DNA of 64,000 bases from Arthrobacter pullicola (GCF_014836875.1 NZ_JACSQC010000006.1:175599-239598), one strand, 5' to 3'. Shown: positions 20,320-29,884, numbered from the stretch's first letter. The notes: generated by a model from the letters alone, not told the origin. A program made the numbers and translations.

Positions 20320-20409
20320 ACAGACGCCGGATCAGCCTGCGATTCAAGCCCTGAATAACCCTCCACGTCAAGAGCCGCTGAACGAATCGCGGCCCGAAAC
20401 CGTGAACCT

Positions 20410-20437
20410 TTGACCTGCCGGAATGCTCGCTTAGGGT
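20410..20437 (+). promoter_or_regulatory. Promoter of the secreted subtilase
   Basis: TTGACC (20410-20415), 16-base spacer, TAGGGT (20432-20437), a good fit to the actinobacterial housekeeping pattern. Predicted start at about 20444, giving an unusually long leader of about 185 bases. Confidence 0.65.
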
Positions 20438-20443
20438 GTGCCT

Positions 20444-20629
20444 ACGGCTGCGGGCAGTTGGGGGCCGAAGGTGCATAGCTGACACCCCACAACAACGGGG
20501 GTTTGGGGGCACAAACGGAAAGCTGTCACGTGTGTCAGCAGCCGGCAGGCGGCGGTTCAGGTCTCTAGTGCAACAGGTCTCTGACGGCGTTCCTCCGGCA
20601 GCACGCGGCGGGAATGTTCAAGGAGCACA
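20444..20629 (+). promoter_or_regulatory. Candidate structured leader RNA of the subtilase gene
   Basis: The leader contains matched segments. CGGCTGC (20445-20451) can pair with GCAGCCG (20538-20544). GCTGACAC (20478-20485) can pair with GTGTCAGC (20532-20539). ACCCC (20484-20488) can pair with GGGGT (20498-20502), and GTTTG (20501-20505) with CAAAC (20512-20516). Some pairings exclude each other, as in a switch. The first arm starts at the predicted transcription start. A 9-base direct repeat CAGGTCTCT occurs twice near 20560-20585. It does not match the c-di-AMP (ydaO), cobalamin, TPP or SAM consensus as I know them. Confidence 0.45.
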
Positions 20630-23600
20630 ATGAGACGGTCCATTCATCGCAGGCCCGGAGTGGTGGCAACTGCCGCCGTCGCCGGCCTGGCACTCACAGC
20701 AGGATTGGGCCTCCCGGCCCAGGCCACCGAAGGCACGGGCGCCGAAAACGCGCTGCAGGGGTTCGCGGTAGAGAAGTTCGCGGAGCAGAAGGTCTCGCCC
20801 AGCCTCCGCGGGGTCAGCGGAGAAGTCTCCGTTTTCGTCCAGTTCACTGGCGAAGGAGCCTTCGAGCAGACGCAGCCGGACGCCGTGAAGGCAGGCAAGC
20901 AGGACCCGGTCGTGGACGCACCGCGGGTACAGCAGATCCGGGCGGAGATCGAATCCCAGGCCGAGTCCGTGGCCCAGGAGGCCGCTGCCAGCACCATCTA
21001 CACCACCACGAACACTCTTCCCGGTGTCGCGATCGTGGGCGACGCCGAAGCCATCAAGGCACTGGCGGACCGCGGCGACGTCGCCAAGATCACCCGGATC
21101 GTACCGAAAACAATCGACAACAAGGGTGCAGACATCGATACCCGGGCGCTGAACACCTGGGTGGAACGCCAGCAGACCGGCCAGGGCATCACCATCGCCG
21201 TGCTGGACACCGGCATCGACTACACGCACAGCGACTTCGGCGGACCCGGAACCATCGAAGCGTTCGAGGCAGCCCAGGCGTCGCCGACCATTCCCGCCGC
21301 AGACAGCGGTCTGCTCGATCCGGCCAAGTTCATTGGCGGCTACGACCTGGTGGGTGATGACTACAACGCGGATCCGTCCGCGGCCAACTACCAGCCCGTC
21401 CCGAAACCGGACTTGAACCCCATGGACTGCCAGGGCCACGGCACCCACGTGGCCGGCACCGCTGCCGGCTACGGCACCAACGCCGACGGCACCACCTTCC
21501 GCGGCGGCTACTCCTCCCTGACCACGCAGACCGTCAACGAGATGCGGATCGGTCCCGGCTCGGCTCCCGAAGCCCAGCTGGTCGGAATCCGGGTGTTTGG
21601 CTGCACCGGCTCCTCCGACGTCGTTGGCCAGGCCCTGGACTACGTCCTGGATCCCAACGGCGACGGCGATTTCTCCGACCGCGCACAGGTGGTGAACATG
21701 TCCCTGGGCTCCGACTACGCCCCAGTGGACGATCCGGAGAACGACATCGTGGACAAGCTGACCGAACAGGGCATCCTGTCCGTGGTGGCCTCCGGCAACG
21801 CCGGCGACGTCTACAACGTGGGCGGCTCCCCCGGCAATGCGAGGTCTGCCCTGACCGTGGCCAGCACCATCGGTTCGCAGATTTCGCTGGACCGTGCCGA
21901 TGTCCTGGCTCCGGCCGGGCTCGAAGGTTCCGCCGCCGGCCAGTACTCCGCCAACTTCAACTACTCCGACCCGGCACTCACACCGGAACGGCTGACCGGC
22001 GATGTGGTGGCCGCTCCGGCGGACAACGCCTTTGGCTGCTCGGCTTTCCCGGCCGGGTCCCTGACCGGGAAATGGGTCTGGATCCAGTGGGAAGACTCCA
22101 ACGGGGCGTTCCCCTGTGGTTCAGGCGTGCGGTTCAACAACGCCCAGGCCGCGGGTGCCACCGGCGTCGTCCTGGACTCCCCGCGGGATGTGTTCGACGC
22201 CGGAATCGGCGGCAACGCCGCTATCCCCGGCATCCAGCTGAACCGTGAGTCCTCCGACCGGCTGCGGCCCGCCGCCGTCGCCGGCACCCTGACAGTCCGC
22301 CTGGATCCCGCCTACATGGGCACCGCAGCAGGCCAGTCCAACTTACTGGATACGGTGAGTTCCTTCTCCTCCCGCGGGCTGCACGGCTCCAACGGCGTGG
22401 TGAAGCCCGACGTCGCGGCTCCGGGTTCCTCGATCGGCTCCGCCAACGTGGGTTCCGGCAACGGCGCCTCGGTGAGCAGCGGAACCTCCATGGCCACCCC
22501 GCATGTGGCCGGGCTGGCAGCGCTGCTGTACGCGGCGAGGGATTACACGCCGTACGAGGTCAAGAACACCATCATGAACACCGCAACCCATGATGTCCTT
22601 GCCGCCAACGGCGCCGTGCACGGACCTAACCGGGTCGGCTCCGGACGCGTGGATGTCCTGGACGCCGTAAACAACAAAACGGTGGCCTATGACGCCGAGG
22701 ACCAGACGCTCACCAGCGTCAACTTCGGTGTCCTCGAACTCGGCGCCGATGCCCTGACCGTGACCCGCAAGGTGACGGTGCAGAATAAGTCGGATTCCCC
22801 GCGGACCTTCGCCGTCAGCTACCTGCCGGCGTCGACCATGCCCGGGGTGGAAATCACCACGGCTCCGAGCGTCAGCGTGGGGGCAAATGCCAAGGCCACC
22901 GTGGACGTCACCCTGACGGTTGCCGATCCGGCCGCCCTGGCCAAGACCATTGATCCGGCCGCGGACACGATGCAGCTGGGACTGCCGCGCCAGTTCCTGG
23001 CCGATGTCTCCGGACGCGTCCAGCTGGCCAGCGACGGCGTACCCACGCTGCGCGTTCCGGTGTACTCGGCTCCGAAGCCGACGTCGGACATGTCCGCGGG
23101 CACCGGCATCGACTTCGCTGATGCAGAGGCACTGGCAGCGGACATAACCCTCACGGGCCGTGACCTGCTGCAGGGTTCGGGTGCTTCCACCTATCTGTCG
23201 CTGGTGTCGCCGCTGGTGCTGGGCGGGCAAAGCCCGAAACTGGACAGCCTCGCACTGGATTCCATGAAAGCCATGGACCTCTCTGCGGTGGGGGCATCCT
23301 CCACACTGCCGGCCGTCAAGGCGGCCGGCGGCGACCCTGCGGACGCAGTGCTGAACTTTGGCCTGAGCACGTGGGAGAACTGGCCGATCCTCGGTGGACA
23401 CAACGAGGTCAACGTGGAAATCGACACCAACAAGGACGGCACCGCGGATTACCGGGTGGTCACCGGCCGCGCCGATGACCTGGACCTGGTGCTGGTAAAC
23501 ACGTACCGCCTGAACCCGGACGGCAGCACGGCCGCCCTGGTGGACCAGACCGGTGCCAACGGCCGGATGGGCAGTACGGACACCAACACCTTCGATTCCA

Positions 23601-24262
23601 ACACGGTGACGCTTCCGGTTTCCGTGGCGGCACTGGGACTGGATCCCGCCGCGGAATCCCTGCCCCTGGCGTACAAGGTGGTGACCTGGAGCCTGTACAA
23701 CGTGGATGACACCGGGACCACCGTTCCGGTGGATTCCACGGACTTCATCGAGTTCGACGCCGCGGATCCTGCACTGTGGTTCTCCGGCGGCTCCGCGGAT
23801 GCCCTGTTTGCCGACGTCGACGGCGGCAAGCTCACCGTGAACCGGAGCACGGACACCACCGGGGCCTCGGCGCTGTTCCTGCACCTGCACAACGGCACCG
23901 GCGACCTGAGCGGCACGGCCGGACTGGGGGGACGGGCCGAAATCCTGCCGGTCACGGTGCCCGCACCGGCTCCGGTCAGCCCGGTGTCGGCCGTCAGCAA
24001 GTGCAATGGATTCAAGGCTGAGATCACCGTAACGCTCACTAACAACGGCGACCGCCGTGCGGACATCGACATCAAGTCACCGTACGGCAGCGCAAAAGTG
24101 ATGAAGCTGCAGCCCGGTGAGAGCACAACCGCTGTGATCAAGACGCGCCAGCTTGCTCTTCAGGCAGGCGAGGTGACCGCTTCCTACAAGTTCCTTGGCA
24201 AGGGCAAGGCGGAGAAGGTCAATTACACGGCGTCTTACGGCCCGGTGAAATGCAGCCGCTAA
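20630..24262 (+). CDS. Secreted S8 (subtilisin-like) serine protease with PA domain
   Basis: 1210 residues; AGGAG four bases before the ATG. Signal peptide (RRPGVVATAAVAGLALTAGL, cleavage near AQA, residue 32). I9-like propeptide about 60-160, then the S8 domain with Asp193 (IAVLDTGIDYTH), His270 (GHGTHVAGTAAG) and Ser620 (SSGTSMATPHVAG). A protease-associated insert lies between His and Ser (about 450-560, GATGVVLDSP). The remaining 550 residues are beta-rich, with a closing domain holding one Cys near each end (SKCNGF, VKCSR). No LPXTG or transmembrane anchor, so it is probably released. It has its own promoter, leader and terminator. Confidence 0.92.
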   Translation: MRRSIHRRPGVVATAAVAGLALTAGLGLPAQATEGTGAENALQGFAVEKFAEQKVSPSLRGVSGEVSVFVQFTGEGAFEQTQPDAVKAGKQDPVVDAPRVQQIRAEIESQAESVAQEAAASTIYTTTNTLPGVAIVGDAEAIKALADRGDVAKITRIVPKTIDNKGADIDTRALNTWVERQQTGQGITIAVLDTGIDYTHSDFGGPGTIEAFEAAQASPTIPAADSGLLDPAKFIGGYDLVGDDYNADPSAANYQPVPKPDLNPMDCQGHGTHVAGTAAGYGTNADGTTFRGGYSSLTTQTVNEMRIGPGSAPEAQLVGIRVFGCTGSSDVVGQALDYVLDPNGDGDFSDRAQVVNMSLGSDYAPVDDPENDIVDKLTEQGILSVVASGNAGDVYNVGGSPGNARSALTVASTIGSQISLDRADVLAPAGLEGSAAGQYSANFNYSDPALTPERLTGDVVAAPADNAFGCSAFPAGSLTGKWVWIQWEDSNGAFPCGSGVRFNNAQAAGATGVVLDSPRDVFDAGIGGNAAIPGIQLNRESSDRLRPAAVAGTLTVRLDPAYMGTAAGQSNLLDTVSSFSSRGLHGSNGVVKPDVAAPGSSIGSANVGSGNGASVSSGTSMATPHVAGLAALLYAARDYTPYEVKNTIMNTATHDVLAANGAVHGPNRVGSGRVDVLDAVNNKTVAYDAEDQTLTSVNFGVLELGADALTVTRKVTVQNKSDSPRTFAVSYLPASTMPGVEITTAPSVSVGANAKATVDVTLTVADPAALAKTIDPAADTMQLGLPRQFLADVSGRVQLASDGVPTLRVPVYSAPKPTSDMSAGTGIDFADAEALAADITLTGRDLLQGSGASTYLSLVSPLVLGGQSPKLDSLALDSMKAMDLSAVGASSTLPAVKAAGGDPADAVLNFGLSTWENWPILGGHNEVNVEIDTNKDGTADYRVVTGRADDLDLVLVNTYRLNPDGSTAALVDQTGANGRMGSTDTNTFDSNTVTLPVSVAALGLDPAAESLPLAYKVVTWSLYNVDDTGTTVPVDSTDFIEFDAADPALWFSGGSADALFADVDGGKLTVNRSTDTTGASALFLHLHNGTGDLSGTAGLGGRAEILPVTVPAPAPVSPVSAVSKCNGFKAEITVTLTNNGDRRADIDIKSPYGSAKVMKLQPGESTTAVIKTRQLALQAGEVTASYKFLGKGKAEKVNYTASYGPVKCSR

Positions 24263-24270
24263 TTCCCTGA

Positions 24271-24326
24271 GCAAACACAAAGCAGCGGACCCCGGAGCAT
24301 TCCAGGGTCCGCTGCTTTGTGTTTGC
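24271..24326. terminator. Bidirectional terminator between convergent genes
   Basis: Perfect 22-bp stem (24271-24292 with 24305-24326) extended by 3 more pairs after one mismatch, tetraloop GCAT. The outer stem has AAACACAAA on the left and TTTGTGTTT on the right, so each strand gets a T-rich tail. It serves the subtilase and the convergent metallo-hydrolase. Confidence 0.88.
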
Positions 24327-24369
24327 CGCGTTCATGTCTCAGTAAAGCGGGGTTTTTCCCAGATGGCAC

Positions 24370-25569
24370 TCAGGCTTTCGCTCCCACACCGAACCGCATC
24401 AGGTCCTTCCCCACGATCAGGTTTCCGCTGTAGCCTTTCTGGGCTTCCTCCCAGCGGCTGTCGGGGTTATTTCCCGGTACCAGATGCGACAGAACGAGGT
24501 TTTTCGCTCCGGCGGGCTCTGCGACGTCCCGCCCCACCTGCTCAATGGTCGTGTGGGAAATCAGAAGATGTTCCTTGACCGCCGGTGCAATCTCTGGCGG
24601 CAGCACTGCGGCCAGATCCTCAGCAAATTGCGGGTCGATGACTTCGTGGACCAAGTAATCGCAGCCTTGGGCAAGGTCGATGAGGTTGGCACTGACCCCG
24701 GTGTCCCCGGAAATGACCACTGAACCATCCGGGGTGTCAAAGCGGTAGGCAAAGGCCGGCGCTGTCGGGCGGTGATCCACCAGCGTCGCAGTGATCTTCA
24801 CATCATCGTCTTCCCACACTTCGATCGGTGCCGTCAGCCGCGGCGGAACGCCTTCCGGATCTACCGTCCACAGAGAAGAGATGTCCAGGTCCTGGACATT
24901 GAACGTGGCATCCGGGCTCTCGAAGTTGCTGTCGCGTGCCCGATCATTGAAATCTGCAGCGAAAGCCTGGCGCAGGTAGGAAGTCATTCCCGAAATACCC
25001 GGCGTAGGGTCCTCCGGGTTGAAAACCGGCGGCTCCGCCCGGTTGGGTGGAAAGACCCGCACGAGACTTCCGCGGTCGCCCGGACCGAAAACTTCAATGG
25101 GTCCGTCAATCGTCCGGCCGACGGAATTCATACCTGCCGTGGCATAGACAGCTGGCCATTCAACGATGTGGTCGCTGTGCAGATGCGTAAAAAAGATTCC
25201 CCGAATCCTGGCCATCGAAGTACCGCCAAAGCCCTCCCCGCCAAGCCCTGCCCGTATGAGATTCATATGCGACCCGTGGCCAAGATCGACCAGATAAACC
25301 CGGTCCTCGTACGTAAGCGCTGTTGCAACGCCGGACCGTTCGTCCGTCAGAACAGTGGGACCTCCCGCGGTTCCCAGCAGGACAAGACTGGTCCGGGTGT
25401 TCCCGCCAGGTCCGGCAGACGCACTCGTCTGGCTGCTGTTCGCTTCCGGTGCAGAACATCCGGCAAGTGCCAAGCCACCCAGCGCAGCCATCGCTCCGGC
25501 TCCGCTGAGGAAGCGCCGCCTCGAGGCCTCCGGAACTTGGTTAAGGGCTTTTCCTACAACATCGCACAT
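24370..25569 (-). CDS. Exported metallo-beta-lactamase-fold hydrolase (Tat signal, lipobox)
   Basis: 399 residues from ATG 25569 (GAGAG upstream). Twin-arginine motif SRRRFLSGAG and lipobox LALAGC (about residue 38) indicate a Tat-exported lipoprotein. Metal motif FTHLHSDHIVEW, later SGDTGVSANLIDL and HLLISHTTIEQVG provide the remaining ligands. The layout is like arylsulfatase/RNase Z-type proteins of the superfamily. Substrate unknown; extracytoplasmic hydrolysis of an ester or phosphodiester is a family-based guess. Convergent with the subtilase, divergent from the ABC transporter. Confidence 0.85.
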   Translation of the reverse strand: MCDVVGKALNQVPEASRRRFLSGAGAMAALGGLALAGCSAPEANSSQTSASAGPGGNTRTSLVLLGTAGGPTVLTDERSGVATALTYEDRVYLVDLGHGSHMNLIRAGLGGEGFGGTSMARIRGIFFTHLHSDHIVEWPAVYATAGMNSVGRTIDGPIEVFGPGDRGSLVRVFPPNRAEPPVFNPEDPTPGISGMTSYLRQAFAADFNDRARDSNFESPDATFNVQDLDISSLWTVDPEGVPPRLTAPIEVWEDDDVKITATLVDHRPTAPAFAYRFDTPDGSVVISGDTGVSANLIDLAQGCDYLVHEVIDPQFAEDLAAVLPPEIAPAVKEHLLISHTTIEQVGRDVAEPAGAKNLVLSHLVPGNNPDSRWEEAQKGYSGNLIVGKDLMRFGVGAKA

Positions 25570-25764
25570 CGTGAAACTCTCTTCCCGCCTCCGCAGGCCG
25601 CTTTCGGGCAGCACTATCTGGGTGCCTCGGGTGTGGACATCGGCGTCCAGCACGGCCCGTCGGGTCAAGTATGCGGTGAGCCACAGCCGCAGAACGCGGA
25701 AGATTCATATACCGCATATCCACCACGGTGATACCGCGCCAACCCCGCCGGGTATCAATGCCAT

Positions 25765-25779
25765 GGATAGCAGCTATCC
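25765..25779. promoter_or_regulatory. Palindrome upstream of the ABC transporter
   Basis: GGATAG-CAG-CTATCC, perfect 6-bp arms, in the 309-base divergent gap. Candidate operator for a local sugar regulator. Confidence 0.35.
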
Positions 25780-25830
25780 CAATTACTCACTTCCCCAAAT
25801 ATTCAGGCGCCAGCAGAGTGGTCGTAACAA

Positions 25831-25846
25831 CGTGATCTAAATCACG
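25831..25846. promoter_or_regulatory. CRP/GlxR-like binding site
   Basis: CGTGATCTAAATCACG contains GTGA-N6-TCAC, the core of CRP-family sites (TGTGA-N6-TCACA), 33 bases before the ABC transporter start. It fits cAMP-dependent control of a sugar uptake operon. Confidence 0.55.
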
Positions 25847-25878
25847 CAGTTCACCCTTTGACTGTCAATGGAGACCTG

Positions 25879-27072
25879 ATGAGAAGCAGAACTTCGAGCA
25901 CCAAGGCCTGGGGCGCCCTCTGCGCCCTGTTTATTGCCAGCCTTGCACTGGCATCCTGTAGCTCCTCCCCCGCGGACACCCCCAGCCCGGAAGCCTCCGC
26001 CTCGTCGGGCACGGCTTCGGCGGCAGCGTCCGCTCCCGCCGGCGGCACCGAAGCCCTCACCGCAGCATATGAAGGCATCGTCGGAGCCCCGCCCACCGAG
26101 TCTGTGGCGGTTCCCGAAGGCCTCTCGGCCTGGGTCGTCTCCTGCGGACAGTCCCAGGTCACCTGTTCCACTCCGGCCCAGGGCGCCGCAGATGCCGCCG
26201 AAGCCATCGGTTGGGAGAGCAACATCTGCGACGGCCAGCTCAACCCCAACGGCTGGGCCAACTGCATCCGTCAGGGTGTCGCCGCCAATGCGGATGTCAT
26301 CTTCGTGATCGGCCAGGACTGCTCCAGCTTCCAGGGTCCGCTCGAGGAAGCCCGCACAGCCGGAATCACCACCGTGGGTGTCGGCGCCAACGACTGCGAC
26401 GTCGACGGCGGCGAGCCGCTGTTCACCGGCATCACCAAGCAGCTGGAGGGCATGGATAACGAGCAGTGGTGGAACACGCTCGGCGGGCTGCAGGCCGATT
26501 GGCTGATCGGACAGACTGACGGCGACCTGAAGCTGCTGGAAGTCACCTTTGCCGACACCCGGTTCGGTCCCTGGATCAGTGACGGCCTGAACGCGGCACT
26601 CGAAGACTGCGAAACCTGTGAAGTGGTTGGCACCCTCCAGCTGAGCAACCAGGATGCTGCCAGCGGCGCGATGGCACAGAAGCTCTCCACCGCACTCCTC
26701 CAGGCCCCGGATGCGAACGCCATCTCCGTTCCCCTGGACGGCTGGTTTATGGCCGGACTTTCCCAGGCAATCGTCTCCTCCCAGCGCTCTGACGACCTCG
26801 CCGTCGTCGGCGCCTTCGGCCAGCGCAGCAACCTGGACCTGATCGCCGCCGGCCAGGGCCAGGACGCCTCGGTGGCCTTCAGCCTGGAATGGAACGGCTG
26901 GTCGGGTGTGGATACCGCCCTGCGCCTGCTGGCTGACCAGGAAATCCTGCCGTCCGGCGTCGGAATGCAGGCAATCGATGCGAAGACGAACATGCCGGCA
27001 GACGGCGCCGCATTCGCCTACAACCCGGTCATCGACTTCAAGCAGGCCTACCTGGAGGCATGGGGCAAGTAG
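25879..27072 (+). CDS. Sugar ABC transporter substrate-binding lipoprotein
   Basis: 397 residues from ATG 25879 (GGAGA nine to ten bases upstream). Lipobox LALASC with Cys27, then an Ala/Ser linker and a periplasmic-binding-protein type 1 domain (ADVIFVIGQDCSSFQGPLEEARTAGI and NAISVPLDGWFMAGLSQAI are diagnostic regions). First gene of an RbsABC-type operon; captures a sugar or related solute outside the cell. Ligand unknown. A CRP-like site precedes it. Its stop overlaps the start of the ATPase gene. Confidence 0.88.
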   Translation: MRSRTSSTKAWGALCALFIASLALASCSSSPADTPSPEASASSGTASAAASAPAGGTEALTAAYEGIVGAPPTESVAVPEGLSAWVVSCGQSQVTCSTPAQGAADAAEAIGWESNICDGQLNPNGWANCIRQGVAANADVIFVIGQDCSSFQGPLEEARTAGITTVGVGANDCDVDGGEPLFTGITKQLEGMDNEQWWNTLGGLQADWLIGQTDGDLKLLEVTFADTRFGPWISDGLNAALEDCETCEVVGTLQLSNQDAASGAMAQKLSTALLQAPDANAISVPLDGWFMAGLSQAIVSSQRSDDLAVVGAFGQRSNLDLIAAGQGQDASVAFSLEWNGWSGVDTALRLLADQEILPSGVGMQAIDAKTNMPADGAAFAYNPVIDFKQAYLEAWGK

Positions 27073-28733
27073 TGAGCGCAGCAAACAAGTTCCGTCCTCC
27101 CGTGTCCGCGGCTTCCGCGGGCACGGGAGGTGCGCGGACCCCACAGACGGCAGCCGCCCTGGCGGCGCAGGGAATCACCAAAACCTTCGCCGGTGCACCG
27201 GCCCTGGCCGGAGTGGACCTGACCGTGGAACGCGGCAGCATCCATGCTCTCCTGGGCGGCAACGGCTCCGGCAAATCCACCCTGATCAAATGTCTCGCCG
27301 GGGTTTACCAGGCCGACGCCGGAACCATATCCGTGCACGGGGAAAGCGTTCCCGCACGCCAGATGACTCCGCGCCGGGCCCGCGAAGCCGGCCTGCGCTT
27401 TGTCCACCAGGACCTTGCGGTGTTCGATTCGCTGACCGTCGCCGAGAACTTTGCGCTGGATTCCGGCTTCCCCACGAACCCGGTTCAGGGCATCCGTTGG
27501 CGGGAACTGCGCAGCCGTGCGGATGAACTCCTGGATTTCTACGGCATTTCGGCGCGGGCCAGTGATCCTTTGGGATCCCTCCGCCCGAGCCAGAAAACCA
27601 TGGTTGCCGTGGCCCGCGCCCTGGCGGATCAGCGGGACAGCGAATTTATTCTGCTGCTGGACGAGCCAACGGCGTCGCTGCCGGAGGACGAATCCCGGGA
27701 GCTGATGGCGGCCCTGCGCACCAGGGCAGATCTTGGCCAGACGATCGTTCTGGTGACGCACCGCTTCGGTGAGATAGCCGAAGTCGCTGACGACGTGACG
27801 GTGTTCCGGGACGGCTCCGTCGCGGGGCTGGGGCCGGTGGCAGAAATGACCACGCCTGTCATCATCTCGATGATGTCCGGGACCGATCCTTCGCGCCCGC
27901 CCGCTCCCGGCACCTCTGCGGCCGGCACCGATACCCGCCCGGCGGCGCCGTCGTCGTCGTCCGATGCCACCGGCACCCCCGTGTTTACGGGCAGCAACCT
28001 GACCCGGCATCCGCTGGCGGGAGTGGACCTGACCGTGGCATCGGGGGAAATCGTGGGTCTGGCCGGGCTGGCAGGTTCGGGACGTTCCACTGTGCTCCGC
28101 GCCATTTTCGGCGACACCTCCCTCACCTCCGGCAGCATGACCCTGGACGGCTCACCGCACACCCCGTCCTCACCGGCGGACGCCATCCGCTCCGGAATCG
28201 CCTTTGTGCCGGAAGACCGCCACCGCGACGCCGCGTTCCTGGACCTTGCGGTGCGGGAGAATGCGTCCGCCACCGTGATCGGACGGTATTGGCGCAGGCT
28301 CGTCATGAACCTGCGGCTGGAACGGTCCGACACCGAGCAGCTCATCACCGAGCACTCCGTCCGGACGGACGGACCGGAAGCTCCGATCGGCCGTTTGTCC
28401 GGCGGCAACCAGCAAAAGGTGATCCTCGCCCGCTGGCTGCGCCGGAACCCCAGGCTGCTCCTGCTGGATGAACCGACCCAGGGGGTGGATGTGATGTCGC
28501 GGCAGGACATCTACCGCACCCTGCGCGGCTTGACCGGGCAGGGCTGCGGAATTCTGGTGGCTTCCAGCGACCTGGATGAACTCGTCGAACTCTGCGACCG
28601 CGTGCTGGTCCTGGTTGATGGCCGGATCACCGCAGAGTTCAGCCCCGATCAAGCCGGGCGCGGCGAACTGGCAACGGCCGTGATGTCCGCAGCCCCTGCC
28701 CGCCCTGCCCCTCACGAAGGATCTCAAAACTGA
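27072..28733 (+). CDS. Sugar ABC transporter ATP-binding protein (RbsA type, two ATPase domains)
   Basis: 553 residues from GTG 27072 (overlapping TAG of the previous gene); ATG 27060 is an alternative but sits one base from GGAGG. Domain 1: Walker A GGNGSGKSTLIK, Walker B ILLLDEPTASLPE, but a degenerate signature LRPSQ instead of LSGGQ. Domain 2: degenerate Walker A GLAGSGRSTVLRA, signature LSGGNQQKVILARW and Walker B LLLLDEPTQGVDV. This asymmetry is normal for RbsA/MglA. A Pro/Ala-rich linker of about 40 residues joins the halves. Confidence 0.9.
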   Translation: MSAANKFRPPVSAASAGTGGARTPQTAAALAAQGITKTFAGAPALAGVDLTVERGSIHALLGGNGSGKSTLIKCLAGVYQADAGTISVHGESVPARQMTPRRAREAGLRFVHQDLAVFDSLTVAENFALDSGFPTNPVQGIRWRELRSRADELLDFYGISARASDPLGSLRPSQKTMVAVARALADQRDSEFILLLDEPTASLPEDESRELMAALRTRADLGQTIVLVTHRFGEIAEVADDVTVFRDGSVAGLGPVAEMTTPVIISMMSGTDPSRPPAPGTSAAGTDTRPAAPSSSSDATGTPVFTGSNLTRHPLAGVDLTVASGEIVGLAGLAGSGRSTVLRAIFGDTSLTSGSMTLDGSPHTPSSPADAIRSGIAFVPEDRHRDAAFLDLAVRENASATVIGRYWRRLVMNLRLERSDTEQLITEHSVRTDGPEAPIGRLSGGNQQKVILARWLRRNPRLLLLDEPTQGVDVMSRQDIYRTLRGLTGQGCGILVASSDLDELVELCDRVLVLVDGRITAEFSPDQAGRGELATAVMSAAPARPAPHEGSQN

Positions 28734-29803
28734 TGGACGCCACCCACACGCCCCCGGCCCAGTCCCCCGAAACCCGGCAGGTCCCACACCCCGGTGCTGC
28801 GGAAAATTCCCGTCCCGCACCGGACCGGCGCAGGTCAGCCCGCACCCCGCTGGGCTCGCAGCTTGAACGGTTCGCCCTGCCCCTGCTGCTGGTCCTGATC
28901 ATCGTGTTCTTCGGTGTCTTTCCGGCCAGTTCCGCCCTGTTCCTCAGCACGGCCAACGTCTCGGTGGTCCTGGCCAACCAGTCCGTGGTGACGCTGGTCG
29001 CCGTCGCCCTGATCTTTCCCCTAGTAGCCGGCCACTTCGACTTCTCCGTGGGCGGCATCGCCGTGATGAGCAGCGTGGTCACTGCCGCCGCGATGGCACA
29101 TTTTTCGCTTCCACTGTGGGTTTCCTGCCTGCTGGGGGTGGCCGCGGCCGCGGTGGTGGGCGCCGTGAACGGACTGCTGGTTGCCCGGTTCAAAATGAAC
29201 GCGTTTGTCTCCACCTTGGGCATGGCTACGCTGCTGGGCGGACTCATCCAGTGGTACACCGGTGGACTGGCGATTATCGGTGTCGATCCGGCCTTCACCA
29301 CCTTCGGCAGCAGCACCTGGCTGGGCCTGCCCCGGGTGGTGTTCGTCGTCGCGGTTTTGGTGTTCCTGGCCTGGTACCTGCTCACCCACACCCCCTTCGG
29401 CCGTTCGCTGTACGCCATTGGCTCCAACAACCGCGCGGCAGTGCTGGTGGGCCTGCCGCTGCGCCGGTACACCCAGACGGCCTTCATCCTTTCCGGCACA
29501 TTGGCCGGACTAGCGGGAGTAATTCTGGCGGCACGCACCGGCGGAGCCAACGCGGACAACGGCACCTACCTGCTGTTCCCCGCACTGGCTGCTGTCTTCC
29601 TGGGCGCGACGGCGATCCTGCCCGGCCGCTTCAACGTGGTCGGCACCGTCTTCGGGGTGCTGTTTGTGGCCGTCAGCGTCAGCGGACTGACCTTGAGCGG
29701 CGCGGCGAACTGGGTGGACCAGGTGTTCAACGGCGCGGCGCTGCTCGTCGCCGTCGGGCTCTCCAGCTACCTTGGCCGGCGCAGGTCCGGGCAGGGAACG
29801 TAA
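28733..29803 (+). CDS. Sugar ABC transporter permease (RbsC type)
   Basis: 356 residues; the start overlaps the ATPase stop (TGATG). A Pro-rich cytoplasmic N-terminus of about 45 residues precedes eight to ten membrane helices. Conserved motifs of the family: HFDFSVGGIAVMSSVV, GAVNGLLVARFKMNAFVSTLGM and FGRSLYAIGSNNRAAVLVGL. Completes a substrate-binding/ATPase/permease set. No kinase or isomerase gene follows to reveal the sugar. Confidence 0.9.
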   Translation: MDATHTPPAQSPETRQVPHPGAAENSRPAPDRRRSARTPLGSQLERFALPLLLVLIIVFFGVFPASSALFLSTANVSVVLANQSVVTLVAVALIFPLVAGHFDFSVGGIAVMSSVVTAAAMAHFSLPLWVSCLLGVAAAAVVGAVNGLLVARFKMNAFVSTLGMATLLGGLIQWYTGGLAIIGVDPAFTTFGSSTWLGLPRVVFVVAVLVFLAWYLLTHTPFGRSLYAIGSNNRAAVLVGLPLRRYTQTAFILSGTLAGLAGVILAARTGGANADNGTYLLFPALAAVFLGATAILPGRFNVVGTVFGVLFVAVSVSGLTLSGAANWVDQVFNGAALLVAVGLSSYLGRRRSGQGT

Positions 29804-29884
29804 CTGGCTGCCCGGATCAGTCCGGTCCCGCCCACCGGCGCAACACTGGAGGGACCCGGCAGCTGCTCACCTAAGCTGGCAGAC

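Noticed and set aside
20444..20629. c-di-AMP (ydaO) riboswitch upstream of an exported enzyme
   Set aside because: The conserved GGGGUGAAUC and CCGUCAGCUAACC blocks that I would expect are absent.
22343..23890. Long minus-strand frame (515 codons) inside the subtilase gene
   Set aside because: Antisense shadow of a high-GC gene with Arg/Gly-biased composition, no start signals and no recognisable domain.
25837..27144. Minus-strand 435-codon frame over the substrate-binding protein gene
   Set aside because: Shadow frame; the plus strand encodes a clear lipoprotein with lipobox and binding-protein fold.
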